From contig JAHZIX010000052.1 in the NCBI GenBank assembly GCA_022601195.1, positions 186,001-250,000 of the forward strand: a stretch of 64,000 nt of DNA, in the 5' to 3' direction. The position numbers were made by a program, and so were the translations under genes. The DNA comes from Deltaproteobacteria bacterium (GTDB lineage Bacteria; Acidobacteriota; Thermoanaerobaculia; Multivoradales; JAHZIX01). The notes beneath the pieces are model-generated. The model saw nothing but the letters and a program-made list of their open reading frames with translations. It had not been told where the DNA came from and made no database searches. Within the stretch, counting starts at the first letter, position 1, and the number at the start of each line of letters is the position of its first letter. Positions 1-8,200 of this stretch are shown here, in pieces.

Positions 1-633
1 GTGGGTGGCCCCCGCCGGGTTCCCGAAGCTCGAAGCCGTCTCGATGCGGCCGGTCTCTGCGAGAGTCGTGGCATTGAGAATCACCACCTGATGCTTCGCC
101 GCCAGGGTCACGTAGGCGGTGGAAAGGTCGTCGCTAAAGTCGAGGCCCGTGGGCTCCCCCACCAGCCTCACAACGCCGGTCACCGCCCGGCTGGTCCGAT
201 CCACCACGAAGAGGCTGTTGGAGGACTGGCACAGGACCCACATCTCCTCGGCCAAACCCACTGGGTTGCGGCTGCGCACGGAAACCGGCCCTAGCCCCAC
301 GGGTACCTCGGCCACCAAGACGGGAGCTGCCGGGTTGACCAAGTCGAAGACCGAGACGCGAGCGTCCGGAATGTTCACCGCCCACAGCTCAGAGCCATCC
401 GCGGACAGCTCCAAGGGGTGAACCGGAGCCTCCTCGAGATTGACGAAATAGCCGTCCCGGTTGTCGGTGGTTTGCTGGGGAGCTAGTCCACAGGCTGGGG
501 CGGGTTGAGTCTGCTTTGCCCAAGCCTCGTTCGCCAAACCCCCGACAGTCAAGGCCCCGAAGAGACCAGTGAATAGCACTCTGGACGGCCAACTGCCCCC
601 CGAGACGTGACGTCGACACATCAAATCAAACAT
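1..633 (-). CDS. Secreted beta-propeller (YVTN/NHL-like) protein, 3' end outside window
   Basis: An open frame runs from ATG at 633 off the left edge, giving 211 N-terminal residues. The start is fixed by AGGAAAGGAG seven bases upstream of the ATG; a second in-frame ATG at 621 lacks such a site. Residues 1-39 look like a Sec signal peptide: arginines at 7-8, a hydrophobic stretch at 19-34, and an AxA-type cleavage site (AWA) ending at residue 39. The mature part has blade-like repeats such as ADGSELWAVN, EEMWVLCQ, LFVVDRT and STAYVTLAA, each followed by V-x-V/I-D/L strands, as in YVTN-type or NHL beta-propellers. Such proteins act outside the cytoplasm as binding or surface proteins; nothing visible shows an enzymatic activity. 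The gene is divergent from the metalloprotease gene at 1218. Family assignment rests on the repeat pattern only. Confidence 0.8.
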   Translation of the reverse strand, partial: MFDLMCRRHVSGGSWPSRVLFTGLFGALTVGGLANEAWAKQTQPAPACGLAPQQTTDNRDGYFVNLEEAPVHPLELSADGSELWAVNIPDARVSVFDLVNPAAPVLVAEVPVGLGPVSVRSRNPVGLAEEMWVLCQSSNSLFVVDRTSRAVTGVVRLVGEPTGLDFSDDLSTAYVTLAAKHQVVILNATTLAETGRIETASSFGNPAGATH

Positions 634-1217
634 AAAAATTCTCCTTTCCTGTTGGAGAAGCGGAAACGAGAAAGGAAACCTGTAAAAGGGGGCCAGGAAG
701 CAAGGCCTGGAAACGGTAAGGGGACGTTTCTGTTGAAGGGAGCCAATGCCTCATCCGCGGAATCAGACCGTCTTGATCTCGGGAGGCTCCTCACCCGGGG
801 AACCTGTCCAACGGTGCAGGACTCCATTGACACTAGTTTGCTTTCGCCTATATGCTTCTTTAACTTCAGACGGGATCCCCCGAAGCCTTCGGCGCCATGG
901 GTAGCTCTTTTCGGGCTAGTACAGGCACCGAAACACGTTAACGATGTTTGGGTAATCGGCCGAGGTTGGCCGGTGGGCAGCAGGAGTTGCGCCTAGCGAT
1001 AGCTGCGCCCAAATCTCCCGGGAATGGCTTCTCTTGGACTGCAGTCCTCGTGGAGCTGCGCTAGGTCTCGATGATGGTTTGAGTTGGCCCGCTAGGGGTC
1101 TTGGCTCGCTAGTGGATGGCCTGCTTTTCGATAGCTAAGGGACTTCGCTGACAGCGTTTGCCGCAGACAATGTGTTTTTCTGCAGATGATTTTTGATGAC
1201 ACAAAGGAGTCAATCCC
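634..1217. other. Non-coding divergent intergenic region (584 bp)
   Basis: This stretch separates the divergent beta-propeller and metalloprotease genes and should carry both promoters. The short open frames inside it have arginine- and proline-rich translations without recognisable features, and I do not accept them as genes. I see no convincing -35/-10 pair, hairpin with U-tract or long repeat. The only clear signal is the AAAGGAG ribosome binding site at about 1201-1207 for the gene at 1218. Confidence 0.5.
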
Positions 1218-2531
1218 ATGACCACGCGTTTTTCGACCACCCCCTTCTCAAAGGCCTTGAGCCTCGTGCTGCTGGCATTCCTAGCCCTGGTTCCCGTCAC
1301 GACCAGCGCTTCCCAAGACCAAGACGCCAACCCCCTCTTCGTGGCCCATGGCAAGCTGAGCGCACAGGAGGTACAGGCCGCCCTCGACGATGAATTCTTC
1401 GCCTATCAGGTCTTCGAGCTGGACCTACCGGCGATCGATCAACAGGTGCGTACCCATGGCCGCCTCAGCCTCCACTTGGGGAACCGTGTTCTCGACCTCG
1501 AGTTGGAAGAGAACGACCTCCGTAGCCCAGATTTTCGCTGGGTCGAGCTCAGCCAAAAGGGTGTTCGGGATCTCGATCCTGGCCCGGTGACGACTTTCAA
1601 AGGAACCGTAGACGGGGACTCCGAGAGCGTGGTTCGCCTATCGGTGACTCCGGAGCTTTTTTCCGGCTTCATTTTTGCCAACACGGAGATGCTCTTCATC
1701 GATCCCGTGGTGGACTTCATCCGCGACTCCAGCCTGCCCGGAGGAGAGCTTCCGGCCAACGGAGATGTCGTCGTCTACCGTGAGATCGACCAGCGTCACC
1801 TCATCGGTGGAACCTGTGAAACCGGTGGCAGCCACGGCTTCGGTGATCTCCTCGGTAGCCTGCCCGGTTCCCGTCACGACGCTCTGGGAAGCCTAGGTTT
1901 CGACCTCTCCTCGGAGGCACAGCCAGGTATCTCCTTCCGCACCCTCGAAGTGGCCCTGGAATGCGACGGTCAGTACCGCGCCCGCTTCGGCCAGTCCGGC
2001 GCCATCAACCGCATGCAGGGCATCATGAATGACGTCGATGGCTTCATTTATCGGAGCGAGCTCAACATTGGCATCAACGTCGTCTTCGCAGGCTGCTGGC
2101 CCAATGCGGGCACCGACCCTTATACCTCCCTCAACGCCAGTACGACGCTGAGCCAGATGGCGACTTTCTGGAGCACCGGCGGTGGCGGCGGCATCGCTAC
2201 CAATCGCGACGTGGTACACCAGTTTTCCGGTAAGAACTTCTCCGGCTCGACCATCGGCATCGCCTACGTGGGAGTGATCTGCCGCAACCGCACCCTCTCC
2301 GTGGGCATTTCCCAGGACGTCTCCGGTAGTGCCTCCCGCCGCCGCCTGACCGCCCACGAGATCGGGCACAATCTTTCCGCCAACCACGATACCGGGGTCA
2401 ACTGCAGTGGCAACGGACCGGTCATGTGTCCGAGCATCCAATCCGGTGGCTCCAGCGCCGCGGACGACTTCTCGAATGCCTCCTTCAACTCCATCGAAAA
2501 TTTCGTCACCAGCTTTGGCGGCTGCATCTAG
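1218..2531 (+). CDS. Secreted zinc metalloprotease, reprolysin-like (M12B/metzincin)
   Basis: A 437-residue protein with a signal peptide at about residues 1-32 (hydrophobic SLVLLAFLALVPV, then TSAS). The C-terminal catalytic domain has the metzincin zinc site HEIGHNLSANHD at residues 380-391, where H380, H384 and H390 bind zinc and E381 is the general base. A downstream methionine in VMCPS (M403) fits the Met-turn. The segment before it, with FIYRSELNIGINVVF and IGIAYVG, matches the upper subdomain of bacterial reprolysin-like enzymes. The N-terminal 180 residues resemble a propeptide and contain no free Cys before the first domain, so a classical Cys-switch is not obvious. The protein is probably exported and degrades extracellular protein. 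An AAAGGAG about 10 bases upstream supports the start. A strong terminator follows the stop codon. Confidence 0.88.
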   Translation: MTTRFSTTPFSKALSLVLLAFLALVPVTTSASQDQDANPLFVAHGKLSAQEVQAALDDEFFAYQVFELDLPAIDQQVRTHGRLSLHLGNRVLDLELEENDLRSPDFRWVELSQKGVRDLDPGPVTTFKGTVDGDSESVVRLSVTPELFSGFIFANTEMLFIDPVVDFIRDSSLPGGELPANGDVVVYREIDQRHLIGGTCETGGSHGFGDLLGSLPGSRHDALGSLGFDLSSEAQPGISFRTLEVALECDGQYRARFGQSGAINRMQGIMNDVDGFIYRSELNIGINVVFAGCWPNAGTDPYTSLNASTTLSQMATFWSTGGGGGIATNRDVVHQFSGKNFSGSTIGIAYVGVICRNRTLSVGISQDVSGSASRRRLTAHEIGHNLSANHDTGVNCSGNGPVMCPSIQSGGSSAADDFSNASFNSIENFVTSFGGCI

Positions 2532-2549
2532 CCCCAAAATTCAGCGTTC

Positions 2550-2583
2550 ATCCCGAGGCGGGCTTCGCCTCCCGCCTCGGGAT
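2550..2583. terminator. Strong hairpin, likely bidirectional terminator
   Basis: A perfect 13-bp inverted repeat (arms at 2550-2562 and 2571-2583, loop of 8 bases) starts 18 bases after the metalloprotease stop and lies 13 bases beyond the stop of the convergent MFS gene. The arms are GC-rich. The T-tract after it is short on the plus strand (CTTGT); on the minus strand a TTTT lies about 10 bases further on. Position between convergent genes supports termination in both directions. Confidence 0.8.
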
Positions 2584-2596
2584 CTTGTCGGTAGGC

Positions 2597-3931
2597 TCAG
2601 AATGGCGCACTCTCGGCCAGGGACGACTCGTCGCTTCCTTCCTCCAGCTGCGAATCCTCCAACTGCGAGTCCTCCAGCTGCAGAATCATCGGTAGACCCA
2701 AGCCGATACATCCCATCACCAGGCAAGTCACTCCCCCGGCCAGGTACCACGAGGTAATGCCCGCAAAGTCAGCGATAGGCGCAGCTAGCAGCAAGCCCAG
2801 AGGGGCCGCTAGGGTCGCCAGGCTGCCGTAGAGAGTAAACACCCGCCCCTGAAACTCCGGCGCCACGGTGGCCTGGAGCACCGCCTGAATGGGGCCATTG
2901 ACCAACGGCACCATGAAACCGACGGCGAAGATCGCGGCCAAGGAAGCCGCGCTATTCCCGGCTGGCGCCGCGCTCAAGGCTAGCGTCGCCAGCCCTAAGC
3001 CCAAGAGAAAGGTCATTGAAGTCAGCATCCGCCGCTGGAAGCCTCCCCAGGTGGCGAGGACGGTGCCTCCCACCAACATTCCAACCCCAAACAATGCCGT
3101 CATCCAACCCAACAGACCGGCATCCCCTCCCCTCTCCTGAACCAATAGGGGTAAGAGCGAGAAGGCCGGCACCATACAAAGATTGATCATCGTGGCGAGT
3201 CCCAATAGAGCGAGGTGGCCTCCCCTTTCCCGCAAATAGCTGAAGCCAGCCGCCATTTCCGCGAGCAGAGAGCGGACGGCCCCTTGCCCATTCGACTCCT
3301 TGCTGCCAGGAGACAAATTGCTGGCAGGCTGCGGCACCCGAATGAAAATCAAGGGGATCAGGGCGAAAGCTGCCGTGGCGACATCGACCACCATCACCCC
3401 TGCCATGGGCACCCAGCTCACCAGAAACGCCCCCAGGGGAGCGGAGAGGATTAGCAGACCTCCTTGGAGACCTTGATTCAAGCCTTGGATCTTGGCTAGT
3501 AGATCCTCACGAACCATCAAGCTCGTGGAGGCCAGCATGGCTGGGCCATGAAATGCTGCTCCCATCGCTCGCACCAGGAGTAGGGCGAGGACATGCCCGG
3601 TGCTCGCCACCCCGAAAGCAAAGAGCCCCGCGAGGGTCACCGACGCCAAGGCCACCGAGGCATCCGCCCAGAACAGAATCCGTTTCCGGTTCCAACGATC
3701 CACGAGGACTCCGATCACCGGCCCCAAGACTGCTTGAGGCAGCAGACCCAACAACGTCGCCGTTGCCAACATAGCGGCAGAACCGGTTTCGAGGGTCAAC
3801 CACCAGATCAGAGCGAACTGAACCGCCTGGCTTCCCAGGAGAGACAGCGCTTGTCCTGTCCAAAGAACGAAAAAGGCCCGCTGGGACGCTTCTGAGTCAT
3901 CAAAACTTTTGTGGGGTTTGCTCTCTGACAT
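2597..3931 (-). CDS. MFS exporter, DHA3 / MFS_3 type (drug or siderophore efflux)
   Basis: A 444-residue inner-membrane protein with about 12 hydrophobic segments. It starts with an N-terminal cytosolic tail and a first helix in LWTGQALSLLGSQAVQFALIW, typical of the MFS_3 group (EntS/MefA-like). The loop between helices 2 and 3 has the MFS motif-A-like DRWNRKRIL. Family members export macrolides, catecholate siderophores or other small molecules by proton antiport; the substrate here is unknown. The gene is divergent from an ArsR-like regulator and shares a 135-bp promoter region carrying palindromes, so local repression is likely. The hydrophilic C-terminus carries three copies of a five-residue repeat (QLEDS) encoded by 15-bp tandem repeats. 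GGAGA eight bases before the ATG supports the start. Confidence 0.88.
   Translation of the reverse strand: MSESKPHKSFDDSEASQRAFFVLWTGQALSLLGSQAVQFALIWWLTLETGSAAMLATATLLGLLPQAVLGPVIGVLVDRWNRKRILFWADASVALASVTLAGLFAFGVASTGHVLALLLVRAMGAAFHGPAMLASTSLMVREDLLAKIQGLNQGLQGGLLILSAPLGAFLVSWVPMAGVMVVDVATAAFALIPLIFIRVPQPASNLSPGSKESNGQGAVRSLLAEMAAGFSYLRERGGHLALLGLATMINLCMVPAFSLLPLLVQERGGDAGLLGWMTALFGVGMLVGGTVLATWGGFQRRMLTSMTFLLGLGLATLALSAAPAGNSAASLAAIFAVGFMVPLVNGPIQAVLQATVAPEFQGRVFTLYGSLATLAAPLGLLLAAPIADFAGITSWYLAGGVTCLVMGCIGLGLPMILQLEDSQLEDSQLEEGSDESSLAESAPF
2641..2685. repeat. 15-bp tandem repeat x3 in the MFS C-terminal codons
   Basis: Three adjacent 15-bp units at 2641-2655, 2656-2670 and 2671-2685 differ at a few positions only. 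They are in frame on the minus strand and encode the repeated peptide QLEDS in the cytosolic tail of the exporter. The same period appears in several other genes of this window. Confidence 0.9.
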
Positions 3932-3946
3932 TGTTCAATCTCCATT

Positions 3947-3990
3947 GATTATCCATGATCGACCGATTATTCAAATTAACATGAATAATC
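3947..3990. promoter_or_regulatory. Candidate operator: two palindromes between MFS and ArsR-like genes
   Basis: GATTATTCA and its exact reverse complement TGAATAATC form a 9-bp inverted repeat at 3965-3973 and 3982-3990 with an 8-base spacer. Just beside it, 3947-3960 is a second imperfect palindrome (GATTATCCATGATC, 10 of 14 positions symmetric) with a similar half-site. The AT-rich block stands out from the GC-rich surroundings and lies between divergent regulator and exporter genes. A winged-helix dimer of the adjacent regulator is the obvious candidate ligand; that link is inferred from position. Confidence 0.65.
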
Positions 3991-4010
3991 ACCATCCGTC
4001 TAGTAACCGC

Positions 4011-4016
4011 TATACT
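4011..4016 (+). promoter_or_regulatory. Possible -10 box for the ArsR-like gene
   Basis: TATACT matches a sigma-70 -10 element and lies 50 bases before the regulator's ATG. No good -35 hexamer is seen 17 bases upstream; that position overlaps the edge of the 3965-3990 palindrome, which would suit repression by occlusion. Only suggestive. Confidence 0.35.
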
Positions 4017-4066
4017 TAATGTGGATGGAGGCGAGAAAGGCCGCTCGAAGGTAGTGAGGACAAGGC

Positions 4067-4726
4067 ATGGCGAAGAAGAAGAAGAAGGATCCCGAAACAG
4101 CTCCCGGGCCTAGTCAGGAGACCTACACCCTCTCGGACCTAGAGCAGGTCAAGGTGCTGGCCCAGCCCTTACGGATTCGCCTCCTGGAAAACTTTTGCCA
4201 GGAGCGCACGACCAAACAAGTAGCTGATCTCTTAGGCGAGAAACCCACCCGCCTCTACCACCACGTGGAGGCTCTCGAACGAGTTGGGCTAATTCGCCAA
4301 ACCAAGACTCGACCCAATCGAGGCACCGTGGAGAAGTACTTTCAGGCCGTAGCCCGGACCTTCCGGGCGGACTCGGCCCTGTTTTCTGCCAACTCCTCCG
4401 ACGAGGATGTCCAAGCTCTCCAGTCGGTCGTCGATACCCTCATGGATACGACTGCCGGCGAGTTGCGGCAGCTGGTGGGAAGCGGTAGTGGTGCGGCCCT
4501 GGAAGAGGAAGGCCTACTCAGCATGGTTGAGATTCGAGCCACCTCCGCCGAGATCACCGAAATAAGGGATCGCCTCGAAGGACTCATACGTGGCCTCGGC
4601 CAGGTAGGAGACGAAGATCGCCCAGAGGATTCGGCAGAAGAGGCGGGAGGGGTCGAGCGGCGGTTTCGACTCATGTTGGCTCTCTTCCCGTTGGACAGCC
4701 AACCGGAGCCCCCTTCGTCTTCGTGA
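4067..4726 (+). CDS. ArsR-like winged-helix transcriptional regulator
   Basis: A 219-residue protein. After a lysine-rich N-terminus (KKKKK), residues about 22-105 form an ArsR/HTH_20-type winged helix: LEQVKVLAQPLRIRLLENF is the opening helix pair, TTKQVADLLGEKPTRLYHHVEALERVGLI the helix-turn-helix, and the following basic segment the wing. There is no obvious metal-binding cysteine motif, so sensing of a small molecule or protein partner is more likely than metal sensing. The C-terminal half (about 110-219) is acidic and helical and may dimerise or bind an effector. It is divergent from the MFS exporter and probably represses it through the palindromes at 3947-3990. GTGAGGA six bases before the ATG supports the start. 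No other gene follows closely. Confidence 0.82.
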   Translation: MAKKKKKDPETAPGPSQETYTLSDLEQVKVLAQPLRIRLLENFCQERTTKQVADLLGEKPTRLYHHVEALERVGLIRQTKTRPNRGTVEKYFQAVARTFRADSALFSANSSDEDVQALQSVVDTLMDTTAGELRQLVGSGSGAALEEEGLLSMVEIRATSAEITEIRDRLEGLIRGLGQVGDEDRPEDSAEEAGGVERRFRLMLALFPLDSQPEPPSSS

Positions 4727-5217
4727 GCACAGATCGAATCTGATTGGACCTGCTCAGACCAGGCCCCCCTCTAGCGAAGCTACGAAAGCCCTATCTCTCG
4801 AGGGCACCCGGAAAGCCGCTACACGGACTCCAGACTGCTGTGCCTCCCGGTCGTGGAGCACTGGAGAGAAACTCTAGGGCACTGACAGTGTTTCCAAAGG
4901 AGACAAGTCCATCACCGATCAGAGACATTCCCAATCGGAACATTCTTCAAGTTCAATGTCTTGGAACCAGCAGACGAACGAGCTATCTACATGAACAGAA
5001 TAGACTTAAGGGGATCATTGAGAGAGATTCAAGACACCGCCCCAGGAATCTACCTCGCAGCTCCTAGATTCTAGGAGGTGTTCTTCCTCCAAGCCCAACT
5101 TCAGCCGCTTCAATCCCTCGCCATTCCCCTCCGATTTGCTAACATAAGCTGTCCGCTACAGCTCTGAAACCCAGCAGTCTCCCCGGGAGATGCATTGCCC
5201 GACAGGACGGATACTTC
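4727..5217. other. Intergenic region (491 bp) without a supportable gene
   Basis: The one plus-strand open frame here (4744-5067) gives a proline- and arginine-rich translation with no ribosome binding site, so I do not call it. The region holds the palindrome at 5061-5077 and must contain the promoter of the repeat protein at 5218; I see no clear -35/-10 pair. Confidence 0.5.
5061..5077. promoter_or_regulatory. 17-bp palindrome upstream of the DUF11 repeat gene
   Basis: CTCCTAGA and its exact reverse complement TCTAGGAG are separated by a single T. The short spacer makes a hairpin terminator unlikely and is more in keeping with a protein-binding site. It lies about 140 bases before the ATG of the repeat protein. 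The function is not known. Confidence 0.4.
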
Positions 5218-8200
5218 ATGCCGTATGCACATCGTTCTTCCCAGTTCAAAGTCTTTCTTGGCGCCACCACTCTACTGGCCCTGACCTGTCTCGCAGCGGT
5301 ACCAGCCTTCGCCCAGCCGGCCTTCTCCAAGAGCTTCGCGCCCGACAGCATCGCTCCGGGCGGCACGACTCTGCTGAGTTTCGTCATCGATAACACGGGC
5401 TCCGGGACCCCGGTCACGGACCTGGCCTTCACGGATGTACTGCCCGCTGGGGTAACTCTGGCCACCCCTGCCAATCCACAAACGAACTGCGTAGACGGCA
5501 CCCTGAGCGCGCCGGATGGCGGTGGGACCATCACCTATAGCGATGGCCGCTTGGCAGCGGGGCAAGCCTGCACGGTAACGGTTCAGGTCACCAGCAGTAC
5601 CGTCGGGACCCACATGAATGTCTCCGGCGACCTGACTTCCAGTGCCGGCAACAGCGGCACCGCCACCGATGACCTCACCGTGGCGTGGGACCGCCCAGCC
5701 TTTTCCAAGAGCTTCTCCCCCTCTTCCATTAGCCTCGGCAGCCGCAGCACCCTGACCTTCACCATCGACAACACCGGAAACCTCAGCCAGGCCCAGAATA
5801 TGATCTTCACGGACAACCTACCCACGGGCATGGTAGTTGCCGATCCCCCCAATGCCAGCAATACCTGTGAAGCAGGTATTTTTATCGGCGGTGTCTTCGC
5901 TCCCGTCCCCGGGAGCAGTACGGTCACCCTCACTTTTGGCGGCGGTATCAATGTCGCAGCCGTCGCAGCAGGAATGACCTGCACTCTGACCGTTGACGTC
6001 ATCGGCTCGGGAATCGGCCTGCTCGTCAACAGCACGGGTGAGCTCACCTCGAGCCCAGGAGGACCCTCCGTTTCTAGTGGCATCGCCACGGCAAGCTTAG
6101 AAGTCACCGCCAGCGAGGTCGCTCTGACGAAGTCGTTTACCGACGACCCGGTGCCTCCCGGTGGGACGGTCGACTTAGATTTCACCATCTCCAACCGCAA
6201 CCGCTTGGAGATGGCCACCGCGATTGGCTTTTCCGACGACTTGGACGCGACTCTGAGTGGCTTGGTGGTGAGCGGCGCGCTGCCGACGGACCCCTGCGGC
6301 CCCGGCTCCAGCTTGAGCGGCACCAGCACACTGACGCTGAGCGATGGCGTTCTGGCCCCGGAAGGCGTCTGCACTTTCAGCGTGACACTGGCGGTGCCCG
6401 CTGGCGCCGTCTCGGGAATCTACCCCAACACCACCAGCCCGATCAGCTATAGCTTCGGCAGCCCCGAGATGGGGGCAGCGGCCTCCGACAGCCTCTTCGT
6501 CTTCCCCATCCCGCTACTCACCAAAACCTTTCTCGATTCCCCGGTGAACCCCGGAGACACCACTCGCATGGAGTTCACCATCACGAACACCAGCGCGACG
6601 TCCCCGGCCACCGATATCTCTTTTCTCGACGATCTCACCGCCTTTCTCCCCTTCCCCATCGTTGCCACTTTGCCGGCAACTCCTTGTGGAGCGGGTTCTT
6701 CGGCCGCCCTCATCGGGCTCGGTATTGGTGAGCAGGGCCTCCTGCTGTCTTCAGGAACGCTCGCAGCAGGAGCCTCCTGCACCTTCGAAGTCACCCTCAC
6801 CCTACCGATAGACGTACCCTCGGGCCTCTACACCAATACCACCGACCCCATCACCGCCACGGTAGATGCCCAGACGGTCACGGGTCGGCCGGCCTCGGCA
6901 GATTTTCTGGTGGTCGCCGCTCCTTTGCTGTTCAAGGACTTCACCGACGATCCGGTGGCTCCCGGTGGAACGGTCACTCTCGAGTTCACCCTCGACCACA
7001 ACGCCAACTCTCCGACGGACGCCACGGGAATCACTTTCACGGACGACTTGAACGCCGCGGTGGCGGGTCTTGCCGCCATCGGCTTGCCCTTGAACGACGT
7101 CTGCGGTGTAGGCTCTGTGCTCTCTGGCACCACCAACTTGACTCTCACCGGCGGCACCCTGACTCCGGGCTCGTCTTGCACTTTCAGCGTGACGCTGCAG
7201 GTGCCCGCCGGCGCCATGGCTGGCACCTTCACCAATACAACATCGAGCGTGGTCGCCACCGTAGGAGGAGCCTCCGTAACCGGTCGCAGCGCTTCCGCCG
7301 ATCTATTAGTAACTGGGCTCACTTTCAGCAAGGCCTTCACCGACGATCCGGTCATCCCCGGCGAATCCGTGACCCTCGAGTTCACTCTAGACAACACGGC
7401 AGGCACCTTAGATGCCACCGGTATGGTCTTCACCGACACTCTCAATACCAACCTACCTGGGCTGGCCGCCAGTGGCCTACCGTTGATGGACATCTGCGGC
7501 ACCGGCTCGCAAATTTCCGGAACGACCTTCTTGGTCTTCACCGGGGGCAATCTCACGGCGGGCACCTCCTGCACCTTTAGCGTCACCGTAGATGTGCCTC
7601 CTGGAGCTGCTTCAGGGGAATACGGCAACCTCACATCTAATCTGGTAGCTACCATCGATGGTTCTTCGGTGGTTCTTCCCCCGGCGGCAGACGCCCTCAC
7701 CGTGTCGTCGGAAGTCCTTCTGCTCGCCAAGAGCTTCACCGACGACCCGGTGACTCCCGGCTCCATGGTCACCCTCGAGTTCACGGTCAGCAATGCGGAC
7801 GCGACGGAGACCGTGACAGACATCACTTTCACCGATGATCTCGACGCAGCCCTGACGGGCCTAACGGCCCTCGGCCTCCCCGCCATGGATGTTTGCGGCA
7901 CTGGTTCCATGCTGACGGGAACAAGTCTCTTGACCCTGACCGGTGGGACCATACCCGGGGGCGGCTCCTGTACCTTCAGTGTCACCCTGATGGTTCCTGC
8001 ATCGGTGGCGCTGGGTACCGTGGCGACGAACACCACCAGCGCAGCCACCGGCATGGTCAGTGGCCTTCCGGTGAATGGCTCCCCCGCCAGCGACGACCTA
8101 TTGATCGACTTCCTGACCTTTTCCAAGAGCTTCGACGGCCCCTCGGTCGCCGGCGGCACAGCGGTTCTGACCTTCAACATTGAGAACCTCAGCGCGACGG

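Noticed and set aside
607..996. 129-codon plus-strand frame in the divergent promoter region
   Set aside because: Overlaps the start and ribosome binding site of the beta-propeller gene and shows no protein-like features.
4744..5067. 107-codon plus-strand open frame
   Set aside because: No ribosome binding site, TTG-type start and featureless Pro/Arg-rich translation.
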